Shown here piece by piece: positions 21,730 through 30,404 of a stretch of 64,000 nucleotides of DNA. Below the pieces are notes generated by a model, which ran no database searches, was not told where the DNA came from, and was given only the letters and a program-made list of their open reading frames with translations. Every line of letters starts with the position of its first letter. Position 1 is the first letter of the stretch. Source of the stretch: Xanthomonas arboricola pv. populi (GTDB lineage: Bacteria; Pseudomonadota; Gammaproteobacteria; Xanthomonadales; Xanthomonadaceae); NCBI RefSeq assembly GCF_002939945.1, contig NZ_MDEB01000005.1, positions 124,001 to 188,000 on the forward strand, given 5' to 3'. The position numbers and the translations under genes are program-made.

Positions 21730-22322
21730 CCGACCTCACGACCAGCGCCGACACCAGCGGCTTGCCGCTGTTTCCGCTGCACAACGTGCTGTTGCCGGGC
21801 GCGGCAATGGGCTTGCGCGTGTTCGAACGCCGCTATCTGGATCTGGTGCGCGAGAGCGGCCGCACGGGCAGCAGCTTCGGTGTGTGCCTGATCCTGGATG
21901 GCACCGAAGTCGGCGTGCTGGCGACGCCGGCTGCATTCGGCACCGAAGTACGTATCGAGGATTTCGATGTCGGCGCCGACGGCGTGCTGGTGCTGCGCCT
22001 GCGCGGCACGCGTCGCTTTCATGTGCAGCGCTCGCGCATCCGCGACAACGGGCTGGTGGTTGGCGAGGTGAGTTGGTGCGAGCCCGACAGCGACGACGAA
22101 CTGCGGCCCGAGCATGGCCTGCTGGCAACCGTGCTCGAGCGCATGCTCGAACAGGTCGGCGGCGAATTCGCCTCTGCCGGGCCGGAACTGCTGGACCAGG
22201 CGGCATGGGTCGGCTGGCGGCTGGCCGAGCTGCTGCCGTTGACCGAACAGCAGCGTCTGTCGCTGTTGCAGCAGGACGATCCGCATCTTCGCCTGGACCA
22301 GTTGCTTGCCTGGATGCCGTGA
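21726..22322 (+). CDS. Lon N-terminal-domain protein
   Basis: A 198-aa stand-alone LON substrate-binding domain with no ATPase or protease part. LPLFPLHNVLLPGAAMGLRV at the N-terminus and FERRYLDLV are the family hallmarks. ATG overlaps the mpl stop (ATGA), so the two are translationally coupled. Function in bacteria is undefined; linkage to mpl may be only positional. Confidence 0.9.
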   Translation: MTDLTTSADTSGLPLFPLHNVLLPGAAMGLRVFERRYLDLVRESGRTGSSFGVCLILDGTEVGVLATPAAFGTEVRIEDFDVGADGVLVLRLRGTRRFHVQRSRIRDNGLVVGEVSWCEPDSDDELRPEHGLLATVLERMLEQVGGEFASAGPELLDQAAWVGWRLAELLPLTEQQRLSLLQQDDPHLRLDQLLAWMP

Positions 22323-22468
22323 CGCGGTGAGACAACCGCGCGCGTGACCCATCACCGCGCTTGCACCCTTGCAGCGGCACACTCGCCACGCTTGAGTGCG
22401 CTCACGATGGCATCCCTGCAGTGGATGTGCGCATTGGCGTCACTCGTTATCGATCCATGGAGTGTGCC

Positions 22469-23353
22469 TTGATCATCGATGTCAAACCGCGTGTGGCGGA
22501 TGTGTTCAGTCAGGTCTGGCGGACCCTGGCGGTGTTGTTCGTGTGGGACGTGCTGATCACGATCATCTACTACGTGCTGCCGTTCCGCGCGCCTGCGTTG
22601 CCGCTGACCATCTTCGGTTCGGCGCTGGCGTTGTTCCTGGGCTTTCGCGCCAACTCGACCTATCAACGCTGGTGGGAAGGGCGGGTGCTGTGGGGCCAGA
22701 TGATCAATGCATCGCGCAATCTGGTGCGCCTGAGCGTCAGTATCCTGTCCGCACCGGAAGCGGCAGCGCTGGGCCGCACCATTGCGCTGCGCCAGATCGC
22801 CTACGTCAATGCGTTGCGCTGCCAACTGCGGCGGCTTCCGGTGGCGATGGTGCTGGAGCCGCGTCTGCATGCCGACGAAGTGGCCGCGGTGATCACGCGC
22901 ACCAATGTCGCCAATGGCCTGCTCGACACCACCGGGCGTAACGTCGAGCAGGCACGTCGCGATGGCTGGATCGACAGCATTCAACAAGCCAGTGTCGAGC
23001 GCATCCTGGTGGATATCGCCAACGCACAAGGCGGCATGGAACGGCTGAAAAATACGCCGCTGCCGTATCAATACCGGTTCTATCCGAACCTGTTTACGCG
23101 GCTGTTCTGCGTCTTGCTGCCGATCGGTCTGGTGGAAACGCTGCAATACGCAACGCCGGTGGGGTCGACCGTGGCTGGCCTGATGTTTCTGGCGGTGCTC
23201 AAGATCGGCGACGAACTGGTCGACCCGTTCGCCAATGCCATCCACGATCTGCCGCTGGACAGCATGTGCCGCACGGTGGAAATCGATGCACTGCAGGCGA
23301 TTGGCGAGCAGGCGCCCGAGCCGATGCAGCCGGTGGATGGTGTGTTGTGGTGA
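22469..23353 (+). CDS. Bestrophin-family (UPF0187) membrane protein
   Basis: Predicted anion-channel-like inner-membrane protein, about 294 aa, of the bestrophin/YneE family. Family hallmarks include LFLGFRANSTYQRWWEGR, WGQMINASRNL and the C-terminal KIGDELVDPFANAIHDLPLD. Membrane segments lie near residues 18-40, 45-62 and in the region 215-260. TTG 22469 is preferred because GGAG lies 7 nt upstream and the protein then starts MIIDVKPR, like YneE. ATG 22457 is four codons earlier without a ribosome site. No partner gene is adjacent. Confidence 0.88.
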   Translation: MIIDVKPRVADVFSQVWRTLAVLFVWDVLITIIYYVLPFRAPALPLTIFGSALALFLGFRANSTYQRWWEGRVLWGQMINASRNLVRLSVSILSAPEAAALGRTIALRQIAYVNALRCQLRRLPVAMVLEPRLHADEVAAVITRTNVANGLLDTTGRNVEQARRDGWIDSIQQASVERILVDIANAQGGMERLKNTPLPYQYRFYPNLFTRLFCVLLPIGLVETLQYATPVGSTVAGLMFLAVLKIGDELVDPFANAIHDLPLDSMCRTVEIDALQAIGEQAPEPMQPVDGVLW

Positions 23354-23456
23354 GTGCGTCGCGCCTTGACCAATGCGGCTTGCGCGTCTCCAAACGGCGC
23401 TGAAGCGCAGGCTCTCGGTCATCTTGAGAGGTAATCGAACGGTGCGGATGCGTCGG

Positions 23457-23640
23457 TTGTAGAGCGGCTGATCTGCGGCTTGGCTGCAGGGGCCCTTGTC
23501 CGCCTACCATCGCGGGACACGCTGCAAGTACGTCCATGTAAGCTCTTATGCGGCATCCATGCCGCGTAAGGTCCCGCGACGGTATGCGGGCAAGGACCCG
23601 TCGAGATGGTCGGCGTGCATGGTGCAAGCAATGCATGAGG
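23457..23640 (+). repeat. Dispersed intergenic repeat A, copy 1
   Basis: About 180 bp beginning TTGTAGAGCGGCTGATCTGC. It includes CGCGGGACACGCTGCAAGTA, the palindrome GCGGCATCCATGCCGC and GGTCCCGCGACGG. It is close to full length and roughly 90% identical to the copies at 50679-50850 (plus) and 31708-31882 (minus). Confidence 0.9.
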
Positions 23641-23743
23641 TGCCTTTACTTCGCTAGCTCACATGTAATTCTGCGACCCGCATCAGCAGGCCAATGCAAC
23701 TCGCGAGACAGCCAGCTTTTTACGCAGCTACCGACCAACGTCC

Positions 23744-23862
23744 TGGGGCGGTGTCCTTGCCGATTGCGGGACCGTGTGGCGGCATGGATGCCGCCACCGA
23801 GCCTCCAGGGACGGATGCACGGCGTGTCCCGCGAGCGGTGAGGGCACCGCGCGCTCGACTCA
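23744..23862 (-). repeat. Dispersed intergenic repeat B, intact copy
   Basis: Read on the minus strand it runs GCGCGGTGCCCTCACCGC, CGCGGGACACGCC, GGCGGCATCCATGCCGCC, CACGGTCCCGCAATCGG. The same element elsewhere (30237-30282 plus 31551-31630) is split by the IS110 element. It is related to repeat A by the shared palindromic core. Confidence 0.85.
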
Positions 23863-24003
23863 CCAGGCTGTTGACCCAAACAGTCGGCTGCATCCAAGCG
23901 ACGCGAACGCGTTGCCGCCATCGATACAGCGTTCAAGACGTTTTATTAGCAGCTCTTATCTACAGGACTGCGCGTTCGTCGACCGATCGCTGTGGCCGAT
24001 CGA

Positions 24004-26091
24004 TCAACGGCGCTGTTGTGACGGATCCGATGCAGCCGGATCGGATGTAGTGGTTTGCGTCTGCGGTGCAGCGTTGTCTTTGTCCTCTCGCCGCATCGCA
24101 TTTCCCGACATGCTGTCGATCAATATCACCGGCACCTGCGAGCGTCGACGCTGTTCCAGGCGATGCGGCAGCGGGTCCAGTGCCTCGCGCAAGGCGCTCA
24201 GTGCCGGGTCGACCCCACGCAGCGGGTACCACAGGCCGATCAGGCTGAAGTGCCGGCCGTAGCGCAGCGTCTGGGTGCTGCCCACCCACAATGGTTGTGC
24301 ACCGGGCTGCAGGCGTGCGGCCGCCGGCCACAGGCGCAAGACATGCACATGGCCGGGCGCAGCGTGACGCACCATCAGCAGGGCTTCGACCTGCGTGTCC
24401 AGCGTGGCCGGCAGAATCGGTACCTCGTCCGGGCGGCCGCTGACATCGAGCAGATGCAGCGCCTGTTCCCAGCCGGCTTGCGGTTGCACCCGCCAGCCAC
24501 GTGCTTCCAGCTGACGCTGCAGCGGTGCCAGCGGGCCGGCCAGTTGCACGTCCAGCGGCCAGCGCTGGTCGTCGTCGAATTCGTTGCGGCGTGCGGGCAG
24601 CAGGCGCCACTGGCCATTCCACCAGTCACTGGCGGGCAGCTCCATCAGCAACGGCGGCGGCGGTTCGAACCTGGCCAGCTTGGTGTCCAGATTGCGCGGC
24701 GCGAACACGATCGCGCAGGTCAGGAACACGCCGTAGAAGATCCACGAGACCGGTTTGACCCAGAACGCGCGGGTGGCGCGACGGCGATAGGCGATGCCCA
24801 GCACCAGCAGCCAGAAGATGCCGAACAGCATGCCGCCGACCACGTCGCTGAGCCAGTGCGCGCCCAGATACAGGCGCGCGAAGCCGATCAGCGACACGAA
24901 CGCGCCACTGACCAGGTACGGCCACACCCGGCGCCGTCCCGGTAGCTCACGCGCGATCAGCAGCGCGAAGAAACCAAAGCCGATCGTGGCCATGGTGACC
25001 GCCACCGACGGGAACCCGAAACCGCTGCTGGCCGCCGGCGGGCGCACCACCTGCACGGTGGCGCCCAGTAATTGTGTCAACGCCAGGCCGAAGGCCAGCG
25101 CGATCACCCAGTGCGCCACCGCCATCCAGCGGCGACGCCAGGCCAGATAGCCCATCGCTGCTGCGATCGCCGGCAGCAGCACCTGCCAGTCGCCCAGCGA
25201 GGCCAGCGCCGCCATCGGGTAGTCGGCCAGCGGGTTGCGCAGCGCCAGCATCAGATCGTGCACGGCCAGGTCCACGCGCAGCGGCTCGCCATGCGCCAGC
25301 ACCACCATCAGCAACGCGAACCAGCCCCAGCCCAGCAGTAACAGCATCAACGCCATCATCGCCAGCGGCACCGACTCGCGGCGGCGCGGGTCGAACACGC
25401 CCACCGACCAGTTGCCCAGCACTGGATGCCGATGCGACCAACCCAGCAGCCGCGCCAGCAAGGCATCCAGATGACCGGCCGACCAGCGGTACGAGTACAG
25501 CACCATCGCCCAGGCCAAGCCCATCACTGCGGCCAGCAAGGTGACCACCACGAACAGGCGGCCGGCCACTGCGGCCACCGCGTCGTAGGCAGTGCCCAGC
25601 ACCCAGCCGGGCACCAGGAACAGCAGCGCCCACGAGATGCAGGCCAGGCCGCTGGCGACCAGATAGCGCTTGAACGGCATGTGCGACATGCCGGCGATGG
25701 CCGGCACGAACGGCCGCACCGCGCCCACGTAACGGGCGATCAGGATGCTCTTGAAGGCATTGCGCCGAAACAGCAGCTCGCCACGCTCCAGTAACTGCGG
25801 GTAGCGGCGGAACGGCCAGTAGGTGTGCAACTGGTGACCCCACCGGTGGCCGACCCAAAAGCTCAGCGTATCGCCGACGAAGGCGCCCAGGGCTGCGCAG
25901 GTCACCGCGTACGGCCCGTTGATCTGACCCAGCCCGATCAGTACGCCGATGGCGAACAGCAACGGCAGCGCCGGCACAATGGCGCCGAGCACGATCACCG
26001 CATCGGAAAATGCGATCGCAAAGATCACCACGCCAGCCAGGGTGGGGTGGTGTCCGATCCACTCCAGCGTGGCGTCGATCCATGAATTCAT
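24004..26091 (-). CDS. DedA-PAP2-LssY fusion membrane protein
   Basis: A 695-aa inner-membrane protein with three parts. Residues about 1-200 are a DedA/SNARE-associated domain (FVGDTLSFWVGHRWGH, RYVGAVRPFVPAIAGMS). About 240-480 is a PAP2-type segment. About 490-660 is a soluble LssY C-terminal domain (RPDEVPILPATLDTQVEAL). In the PAP2 part the RP motif (QVVRPP) and the last motif (LYLGAHWLSDVVGG) are present, but the middle PSGH motif reads FPSVAV with no His. Phosphatase activity is therefore doubtful. ATG 26091 gives MNSWIDATLEWIG; TATAAT ends 6 nt before it, so the mRNA may be leaderless. It is divergent from the kinase gene at 26251. Confidence 0.88.
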   Translation of the reverse strand: MNSWIDATLEWIGHHPTLAGVVIFAIAFSDAVIVLGAIVPALPLLFAIGVLIGLGQINGPYAVTCAALGAFVGDTLSFWVGHRWGHQLHTYWPFRRYPQLLERGELLFRRNAFKSILIARYVGAVRPFVPAIAGMSHMPFKRYLVASGLACISWALLFLVPGWVLGTAYDAVAAVAGRLFVVVTLLAAVMGLAWAMVLYSYRWSAGHLDALLARLLGWSHRHPVLGNWSVGVFDPRRRESVPLAMMALMLLLLGWGWFALLMVVLAHGEPLRVDLAVHDLMLALRNPLADYPMAALASLGDWQVLLPAIAAAMGYLAWRRRWMAVAHWVIALAFGLALTQLLGATVQVVRPPAASSGFGFPSVAVTMATIGFGFFALLIARELPGRRRVWPYLVSGAFVSLIGFARLYLGAHWLSDVVGGMLFGIFWLLVLGIAYRRRATRAFWVKPVSWIFYGVFLTCAIVFAPRNLDTKLARFEPPPPLLMELPASDWWNGQWRLLPARRNEFDDDQRWPLDVQLAGPLAPLQRQLEARGWRVQPQAGWEQALHLLDVSGRPDEVPILPATLDTQVEALLMVRHAAPGHVHVLRLWPAAARLQPGAQPLWVGSTQTLRYGRHFSLIGLWYPLRGVDPALSALREALDPLPHRLEQRRRSQVPVILIDSMSGNAMRREDKDNAAPQTQTTTSDPAASDPSQQRR

Positions 26092-26097
26092 CCGGCG

Positions 26098-26103
26098 ATT
26101 ATA
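26098..26103 (-). promoter_or_regulatory. Consensus -10 hexamer directly before a start codon
   Basis: TATAAT on the minus strand ends 6 nt before ATG 26091, which would put the transcript start at or next to the A of the start codon. No good ribosome site is present. The -35 region is poor. Confidence 0.45.
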
Positions 26104-26239
26104 GGTGGGCATGGCGACGAGGTGACTTGCGCCGTCGTCACATCGGCCTGTCCGCTTCACCTCGGGTTGCGAGCGGATAGCGCCGCAGGCGGGTGTGACA
26201 CGCAGGCAGCGCGCGCTGTGGTGATGCAGGCGCCCCGCC

Positions 26240-26245
26240 TACAAT
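26240..26245 (+). promoter_or_regulatory. -10-like hexamer directly before a start codon
   Basis: TACAAT followed by GGGGG and ATG 26251. As for the divergent gene, the spacing implies a leaderless or near-leaderless mRNA. Confidence 0.4.
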
Positions 26246-26250
26246 GGGGG

Positions 26251-26910
26251 ATGAGTGACGATCCCGCCGGCAATCTGCCGCTGAAGTCCGATACCTTCGG
26301 GCGCATCCTGTTGATCCGCGACGCCGATCGCCTGTTCGTGCGGCGCGACCTGAGCGTGGCGCCGTGGCTGTTGCGCGGCGTGGCCTGGTGGCTGGCGCGG
26401 CGCGAAGCGTTGGCCTTGCGCCAGCTGGATGGCTTGCCACGCACACCGCGTCTGTTGCGCTGGGACGGGCGCCATCTGGATCGCAGCTATCTGGCCGGCG
26501 ATGCGATGTACCGGCGCCCGCCGCGCGGCGATCTGGCCTACTTCCGCAGCGCGCGCAAGTTGTTGCATCAGCTGCATCGCTGCGGGGTGGCGCACAACGA
26601 TCTGGCCAAGGAAGCCAACTGGCTGGTGCAGGACGACGGCAGCCCGGCGGTGATCGATTTCCAGCTGGCGGCACGCGGCGATCCCCGCGCGCCCTGGATG
26701 CGTCTGCTTGCACGCGAAGACCTGCGGCACCTGCTCAAGCACAAGCGCATGTATTGCCCGGCCGCGATCACCCCGGTGGAACGCCGCGTGCTCAAGCGCA
26801 CCTCCTGGGTCCGCAAGCTGTGGTTTGCCACCGGCAAACCGGTCTACCGGTTCGTGACCCGCCGCGTGCTGCACTGGGAAGACAACGAGGGGCAGGGGCC
26901 GAGGCCCTGA
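26251..26910 (+). CDS. Small protein-kinase-fold protein (LPS core kinase-like)
   Basis: A 219-aa cytoplasmic kinase-like protein. The catalytic loop HNDLAKEANWLV and the metal-binding segment AVIDFQLA match the eukaryotic-like/Kdo kinase fold (HxDLxxxN and DF). Family relatives phosphorylate lipopolysaccharide core sugars or are annotated as serine/threonine kinases; the substrate here is not evident. ATG 26251 is chosen because the upstream extension has no conserved features. It is divergent from the DedA-PAP2 gene across 159 bp. Confidence 0.82.
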   Translation: MSDDPAGNLPLKSDTFGRILLIRDADRLFVRRDLSVAPWLLRGVAWWLARREALALRQLDGLPRTPRLLRWDGRHLDRSYLAGDAMYRRPPRGDLAYFRSARKLLHQLHRCGVAHNDLAKEANWLVQDDGSPAVIDFQLAARGDPRAPWMRLLAREDLRHLLKHKRMYCPAAITPVERRVLKRTSWVRKLWFATGKPVYRFVTRRVLHWEDNEGQGPRP

Positions 26911-26917
26911 AGTGCCG

Positions 26918-27038
26918 GGAAGCGGGAATCGGGAGTAGGGAATCGGTAGAGCGCATCGCGGCGGCTGATCGTGCGTCGGCTGCTGAACGTTCAAGGCGCT
27001 AAGCTTTTGCGATTCCCCATTCTCGATTCCCGATTCCC
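26918..27038. repeat. GATTCCC-type degenerate repeats in inverted arrangement
   Basis: GGGAATCGGGAGTAGGGAAT near 26929 and its inverse GATTCCC units at 27010-27038 flank about 70 bp before the SDR gene. Similar GATTCCC/GGGGATT clusters lie at 34536-34566 and 54146-54234. They appear to be short tandem repeats common between genes in this genome; no function can be read from them. Confidence 0.6.
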
Positions 27039-27854
27039 ATGACCTTAAACGGCAAAACCCTCTTCATCACCGGCGCCTCGCGCGGGATCGGTCTGGCGAT
27101 TGCATTGCGGGCGGCGCGGGATGGGGCCAATGTGGCGATCGCGGCCAAATCGGCGGTGGCCAATCCCAAATTGCCCGGCACCATCCATAGCGCAGCCGTG
27201 GCGGTGACCGCGGCCGGTGGGCAGGCGCTGGCGCTCAAGTGCGACATCCGCGACGACGACCAGGTGCGTGCGGCGGTGGCCGCCACGGTCGATGCGTTCG
27301 GCAGCATCGACATCCTGGTCAACAACGCCAGTGCGATCTGGTTGCGGGGTGCGTTGGACACGCCGATGAAGCGCTTCGACCTGATGCAGCAGGTCAACGC
27401 GCGCGGCAGTTTTCTGTGCGCACAAGCGTGCCTGCCGCATCTGTTGCAGGCGCCCAATCCGCACATCCTCACGCTGGCGCCGCCACCGTCCTTGAACCCG
27501 GCGTGGTGGGGCGCGCATACCGGCTACACGCTGGCGAAGATGGGCATGAGCCTGGTGACCCTGGGGCTGGCGGCCGAGTTCGGCCCGCAAGGCGTGGCGA
27601 TCAATGCGCTGTGGCCGCGAACGGTGATCGCCACCGATGCGATCAACATGATCGATGGCGTGGATGCGGCCGCGTGTCGCCGGCCGGAGATCATGGCCGA
27701 CGCGGCGCATGCGGTGCTGACGCGCAAGGCGGCTGGATTCCATGGCCAGTTCCTGATTGACGACGAAGTCCTGGCCCAGGCCGGCATCACCGAGCTGAGC
27801 GGTTATGCGGTCGACCCGTCGCGTGCGTTGTTGCCGGATCTGTTTCTCGACTGA
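27039..27854 (+). CDS. Short-chain dehydrogenase/reductase
   Basis: A 271-aa NAD(P)-dependent oxidoreductase of the SDR superfamily. The cofactor motif TGASRGIG is at residues 11-18, the structural motif NNASA follows ILV near residue 90, and the catalytic Tyr and Lys are in GYTLAK. The overall sequence (KLPGTIHSAAVAVTAAGGQA) resembles hydroxysteroid-dehydrogenase-like protein 2 (HSDL2) relatives. ATG 27039 directly follows the GATTCCC repeats, which leave no clear ribosome site. The substrate is not known. Confidence 0.92.
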   Translation: MTLNGKTLFITGASRGIGLAIALRAARDGANVAIAAKSAVANPKLPGTIHSAAVAVTAAGGQALALKCDIRDDDQVRAAVAATVDAFGSIDILVNNASAIWLRGALDTPMKRFDLMQQVNARGSFLCAQACLPHLLQAPNPHILTLAPPPSLNPAWWGAHTGYTLAKMGMSLVTLGLAAEFGPQGVAINALWPRTVIATDAINMIDGVDAAACRRPEIMADAAHAVLTRKAAGFHGQFLIDDEVLAQAGITELSGYAVDPSRALLPDLFLD

Positions 27855-28045
27855 ACGCGGCGAACATCGCAGCCCGCGCTTGTTGGTTGGATGCGCAAGG
27901 CGGCCGGGAATCGGCGCGCGCAGGTACCGCGATTCGGAGGATCAGTGTGGCCGATCAGCGGCCGCGCCTTGGAAATCCAGCCGCCTCGCGCACGTCCTGG
28001 AGCGAGCACAAAGAGTTCACAGTAGGGTTTGCTATCGTACGCGGC

Positions 28046-28059
28046 TGAAAACGTTTCCA
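28046..28059. promoter_or_regulatory. LacI-type operator-like palindrome
   Basis: TGAAAACGTTTCCA is a near-perfect palindrome with central CG and fits the LacI/GalR operator form (TGnAAnCGnTTnCA). It lies 27-40 bp before the lipoprotein start at 28086. No LacI-family gene is in the window, so the regulator would act in trans. Confidence 0.5.
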
Positions 28060-28085
28060 ACAGGGATGTACCGCGCGTGTCCTCG

Positions 28086-29057
28086 ATGTTCCGTGTCCTT
28101 GTTCTGGTTGCTTCCGCGTCCGTTCTGACGACCGCCTGTGGTGGCAAGTCGCAGCAGCCTGCAACCGATACCGATGCCCAAACGACTGAAACACAGCTGG
28201 ATTCCTTGCAGGGCGTCAACGCCAAGCTCGGCGCCTACATCGACTGCTTCAATCGCGTCAACGCGAAGGTGCACGCCGGCGCCAGGTATTACACCGGCTG
28301 GATGCAGGACCCGTTCGCCGGCCCGACCGGTCGCGAGTCCGGCATGACCGGTCCGTACGATATCGACGCCTATGACATGAAACAGTGCGATGCGCCGGTC
28401 AGCGCGGCCGCTGCGGCGAACCCATCGCTGCCTGCATTGGACAAAGCAGCGCGCGACTACCGCGCGGCATTGAAGGCACTGCAGCCGATCAGTCACGCGG
28501 TGGCCGATTACTACACGCGTCAGGACTACGAAGACGACCAGTTCGCCAAGGGCAAACAGCTGCACCCGGAGCTGATGGAGGCGCTGGCGACCTACGCCGA
28601 TGCCAGCACCGCCTTCAGCGCCGAACTGGACATACGAAACGACGCGGCGCAACGCGAAAAACTCAAGACGCTGGAGCAGGGCGAGGGCCGCACGCGCGAG
28701 TACTACCGGCTGGCGATGATGCTCGACGCCAAGAAGATCGCCGATGCGCTGGAAGAGGATCAGTTCGACGTGCCACGTGTCACCGCGCTGCTGGACGGCT
28801 TCAACCGTCTCTCCGATGAGGCGCATGCCAAGGTGGCCGACCAGGAACCGGGCAAGCTGAGCTGGAACAGTTTCGAAACCGCTGCGGAAACCTTCCGCAG
28901 ACAAGCCAAGGCGCGGGTGAAACGCGTGGTCGAAAAAACGCCCTATAGCAAGATGGAACAGGGCTGGCTGAATAGCCCCTCGCTGGCGCCCGAAGGCTCG
29001 TCGCGCAAGTTGCTCAACACCTACAACGCGCTGGTGTCCGAAAGCAATCGTGAGTAA
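28086..29057 (+). CDS. DUF3829-type (YiiG-like) lipoprotein, copy 1
   Basis: Predicted lipoprotein of about 323 aa. The signal peptide ends in a lipobox (VLTTAC), after which the mature protein is mostly helical and charged. It shares YIDCFN, WMQDPxAGPTGRESG, RQDYEDD, EGRTREYYRL and the final TPYSKMEQGWLNSPSL with the next gene, so the two are tandem paralogues. ATG 28086 is used; GTG 28077 is an alternative nearer to AGGGA. A LacI-type operator-like site sits directly upstream. I recognise the family as DUF3829 with unknown function. Confidence 0.82.
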   Translation: MFRVLVLVASASVLTTACGGKSQQPATDTDAQTTETQLDSLQGVNAKLGAYIDCFNRVNAKVHAGARYYTGWMQDPFAGPTGRESGMTGPYDIDAYDMKQCDAPVSAAAAANPSLPALDKAARDYRAALKALQPISHAVADYYTRQDYEDDQFAKGKQLHPELMEALATYADASTAFSAELDIRNDAAQREKLKTLEQGEGRTREYYRLAMMLDAKKIADALEEDQFDVPRVTALLDGFNRLSDEAHAKVADQEPGKLSWNSFETAAETFRRQAKARVKRVVEKTPYSKMEQGWLNSPSLAPEGSSRKLLNTYNALVSESNRE

Positions 29058-29165
29058 TCACTGCTGTCCTCAGCCATCGCGCGTGTGCCGGCGATCGGCT
29101 GCGCCAGATGTCATTGGGCCGCACGCTGCGGCGCCACCTTCTTCAACCCATCAATGGAACGCAAG

Positions 29166-30107
29166 ATGACCCATCAACTCCGTTATGCGCCGCTCGCCGC
29201 GGCGATGGCTTTCGCCGCGCTGCTTGCCGGCTGCCAGAAAGAGACACCCGCCACTGCAGTGGAAGGCGCCGACAAGATCAATGCCTACATCACGTGCTTC
29301 AATGGCGTCGAGCAGCCGATCCATGAGAGCTACCAGCAATACATCGAGTGGATGCAGGACCCGGAGGCTGGCCCGACCGGCAAGGAAAGCGGTATCCATG
29401 CACCGGGCACGGTGCTGTCGCATCACGTGGACGAATGTGGCGCGCCGATGACTGCGGCCCTGGCGCAAACACCGGCCAACCCCGAGCTCGATCCGGTGGC
29501 CAAGACCTATCAGGAACGTTTCACCACGCTCAACGAACGTATCGGGGAAGCGGTGCGCTACTACGACCGCGAGGATTATCTGCGCGACGACGGCAAGGGC
29601 ATGAAGGCGCTGCACGCGCCGCTGATGCAGGCCTATCACGCATTCTTCGAAGCCGGCGAAGCCATGAATACTGCGCTTGAACACAATGAAGACACGCGTC
29701 GCAAGGCGCAGATCGACGCGATCGAAAAGGAAGAAGGCCGCAGCGCCTCCTGGTATCACCTGAAGATCATCGGCGAGGGTAAGCAGCTGGTGCAGGTGCT
29801 CGACAACGACACGCCGGATCTTGCCGCAGCACAATCCCAGCTCGCGCGCTACCAAGGCATTCTGGAAGAGGCGCAAAAGGCCAAGGTCGGCCAGGGCGAT
29901 GCGATGTGGGGCCACATGGAACGCTCCGCCGACAAGCTGGCGCGCGAGTCGGGGCGACTGGTCGAGCGTATCCGCACCAAGACACCATTGAACAAGAGCG
30001 AGCAGATGCTGCTGGAAAGCGGCTCGCTCCCACCGGGCGGCACGCGCCAGGCGGTGCTGGCCAGCTACAACGATCTGATCGACATGAGCAACCGCATGTC
30101 GCATTGA
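29166..30107 (+). CDS. DUF3829-type (YiiG-like) lipoprotein, copy 2
   Basis: A 313-aa lipoprotein with lipobox LLAGC after a short signal (MTHQLRYAPLAAAMAFAA). It aligns along its length with the gene at 28086 (YITCFN, WMQDPEAGPTGKESG, REDYLRDD, EGRSASWYHL, KTPLNKSEQMLLESGSL). ATG 29166 has GGAA 6 nt upstream; ATG 29154 is an in-frame alternative. The 108-bp gap between the two copies has no terminator, so they may be co-transcribed. Function unknown. Confidence 0.82.
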   Translation: MTHQLRYAPLAAAMAFAALLAGCQKETPATAVEGADKINAYITCFNGVEQPIHESYQQYIEWMQDPEAGPTGKESGIHAPGTVLSHHVDECGAPMTAALAQTPANPELDPVAKTYQERFTTLNERIGEAVRYYDREDYLRDDGKGMKALHAPLMQAYHAFFEAGEAMNTALEHNEDTRRKAQIDAIEKEEGRSASWYHLKIIGEGKQLVQVLDNDTPDLAAAQSQLARYQGILEEAQKAKVGQGDAMWGHMERSADKLARESGRLVERIRTKTPLNKSEQMLLESGSLPPGGTRQAVLASYNDLIDMSNRMSH

Positions 30108-30236
30108 TGCTGTGCACGCGTCTCTGTCGCATTGTGGAAGCGCATCGAACAGGTGATTGTGCAAGTTCCGAAGGCACCGCTATTTCGAGTAGTAGCTGAA
30201 TTCAGATGTAGTCAGAAGCTCAGTGATCGAAGGCGC

Positions 30237-30282
30237 GGTGCCCTCACCGCTCGCGGGACACGCCGCAAGTACCTCCATGTAG
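30237..30282 (+). repeat. Left half of repeat B interrupted by the IS element
   Basis: GCGCGGTGCCCTCACCGCTC onward matches the minus strand of the intact repeat B at 23744-23862, then continues with a family-A-like segment ending CCTCCATGTAG. Homology stops at the IS boundary and resumes at 31551. Confidence 0.8.
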
Positions 30283-30404
30283 CAACTGTGTTGATCAGGA
30301 CCTTGATCCGCGACCTCCGATCGGTTTCCTTCGGGCGCGTTTATCCGTAGGTGCCGGCCGCTGGCCGGCACGCTTTTGCGTTTGCTCATGACCGCCGAGT
30401 ACGC

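Larger units (their letters stand above)
23354..24003. other. Repeat-rich intergenic region
   Basis: 650 bp without a credible gene. It holds one copy of dispersed repeat family A (23457-23640) and one of family B (23744-23862), separated by about 100 bp of unrelated sequence. Confidence 0.7.

Noticed and set aside
30351-30371. GTGCCGGCC/GGCCGGCAC hairpin considered as transposase terminator
   Set aside because: The T-run is on the plus strand, the wrong direction for the minus-strand recombinase. More likely a subterminal structure of the IS.
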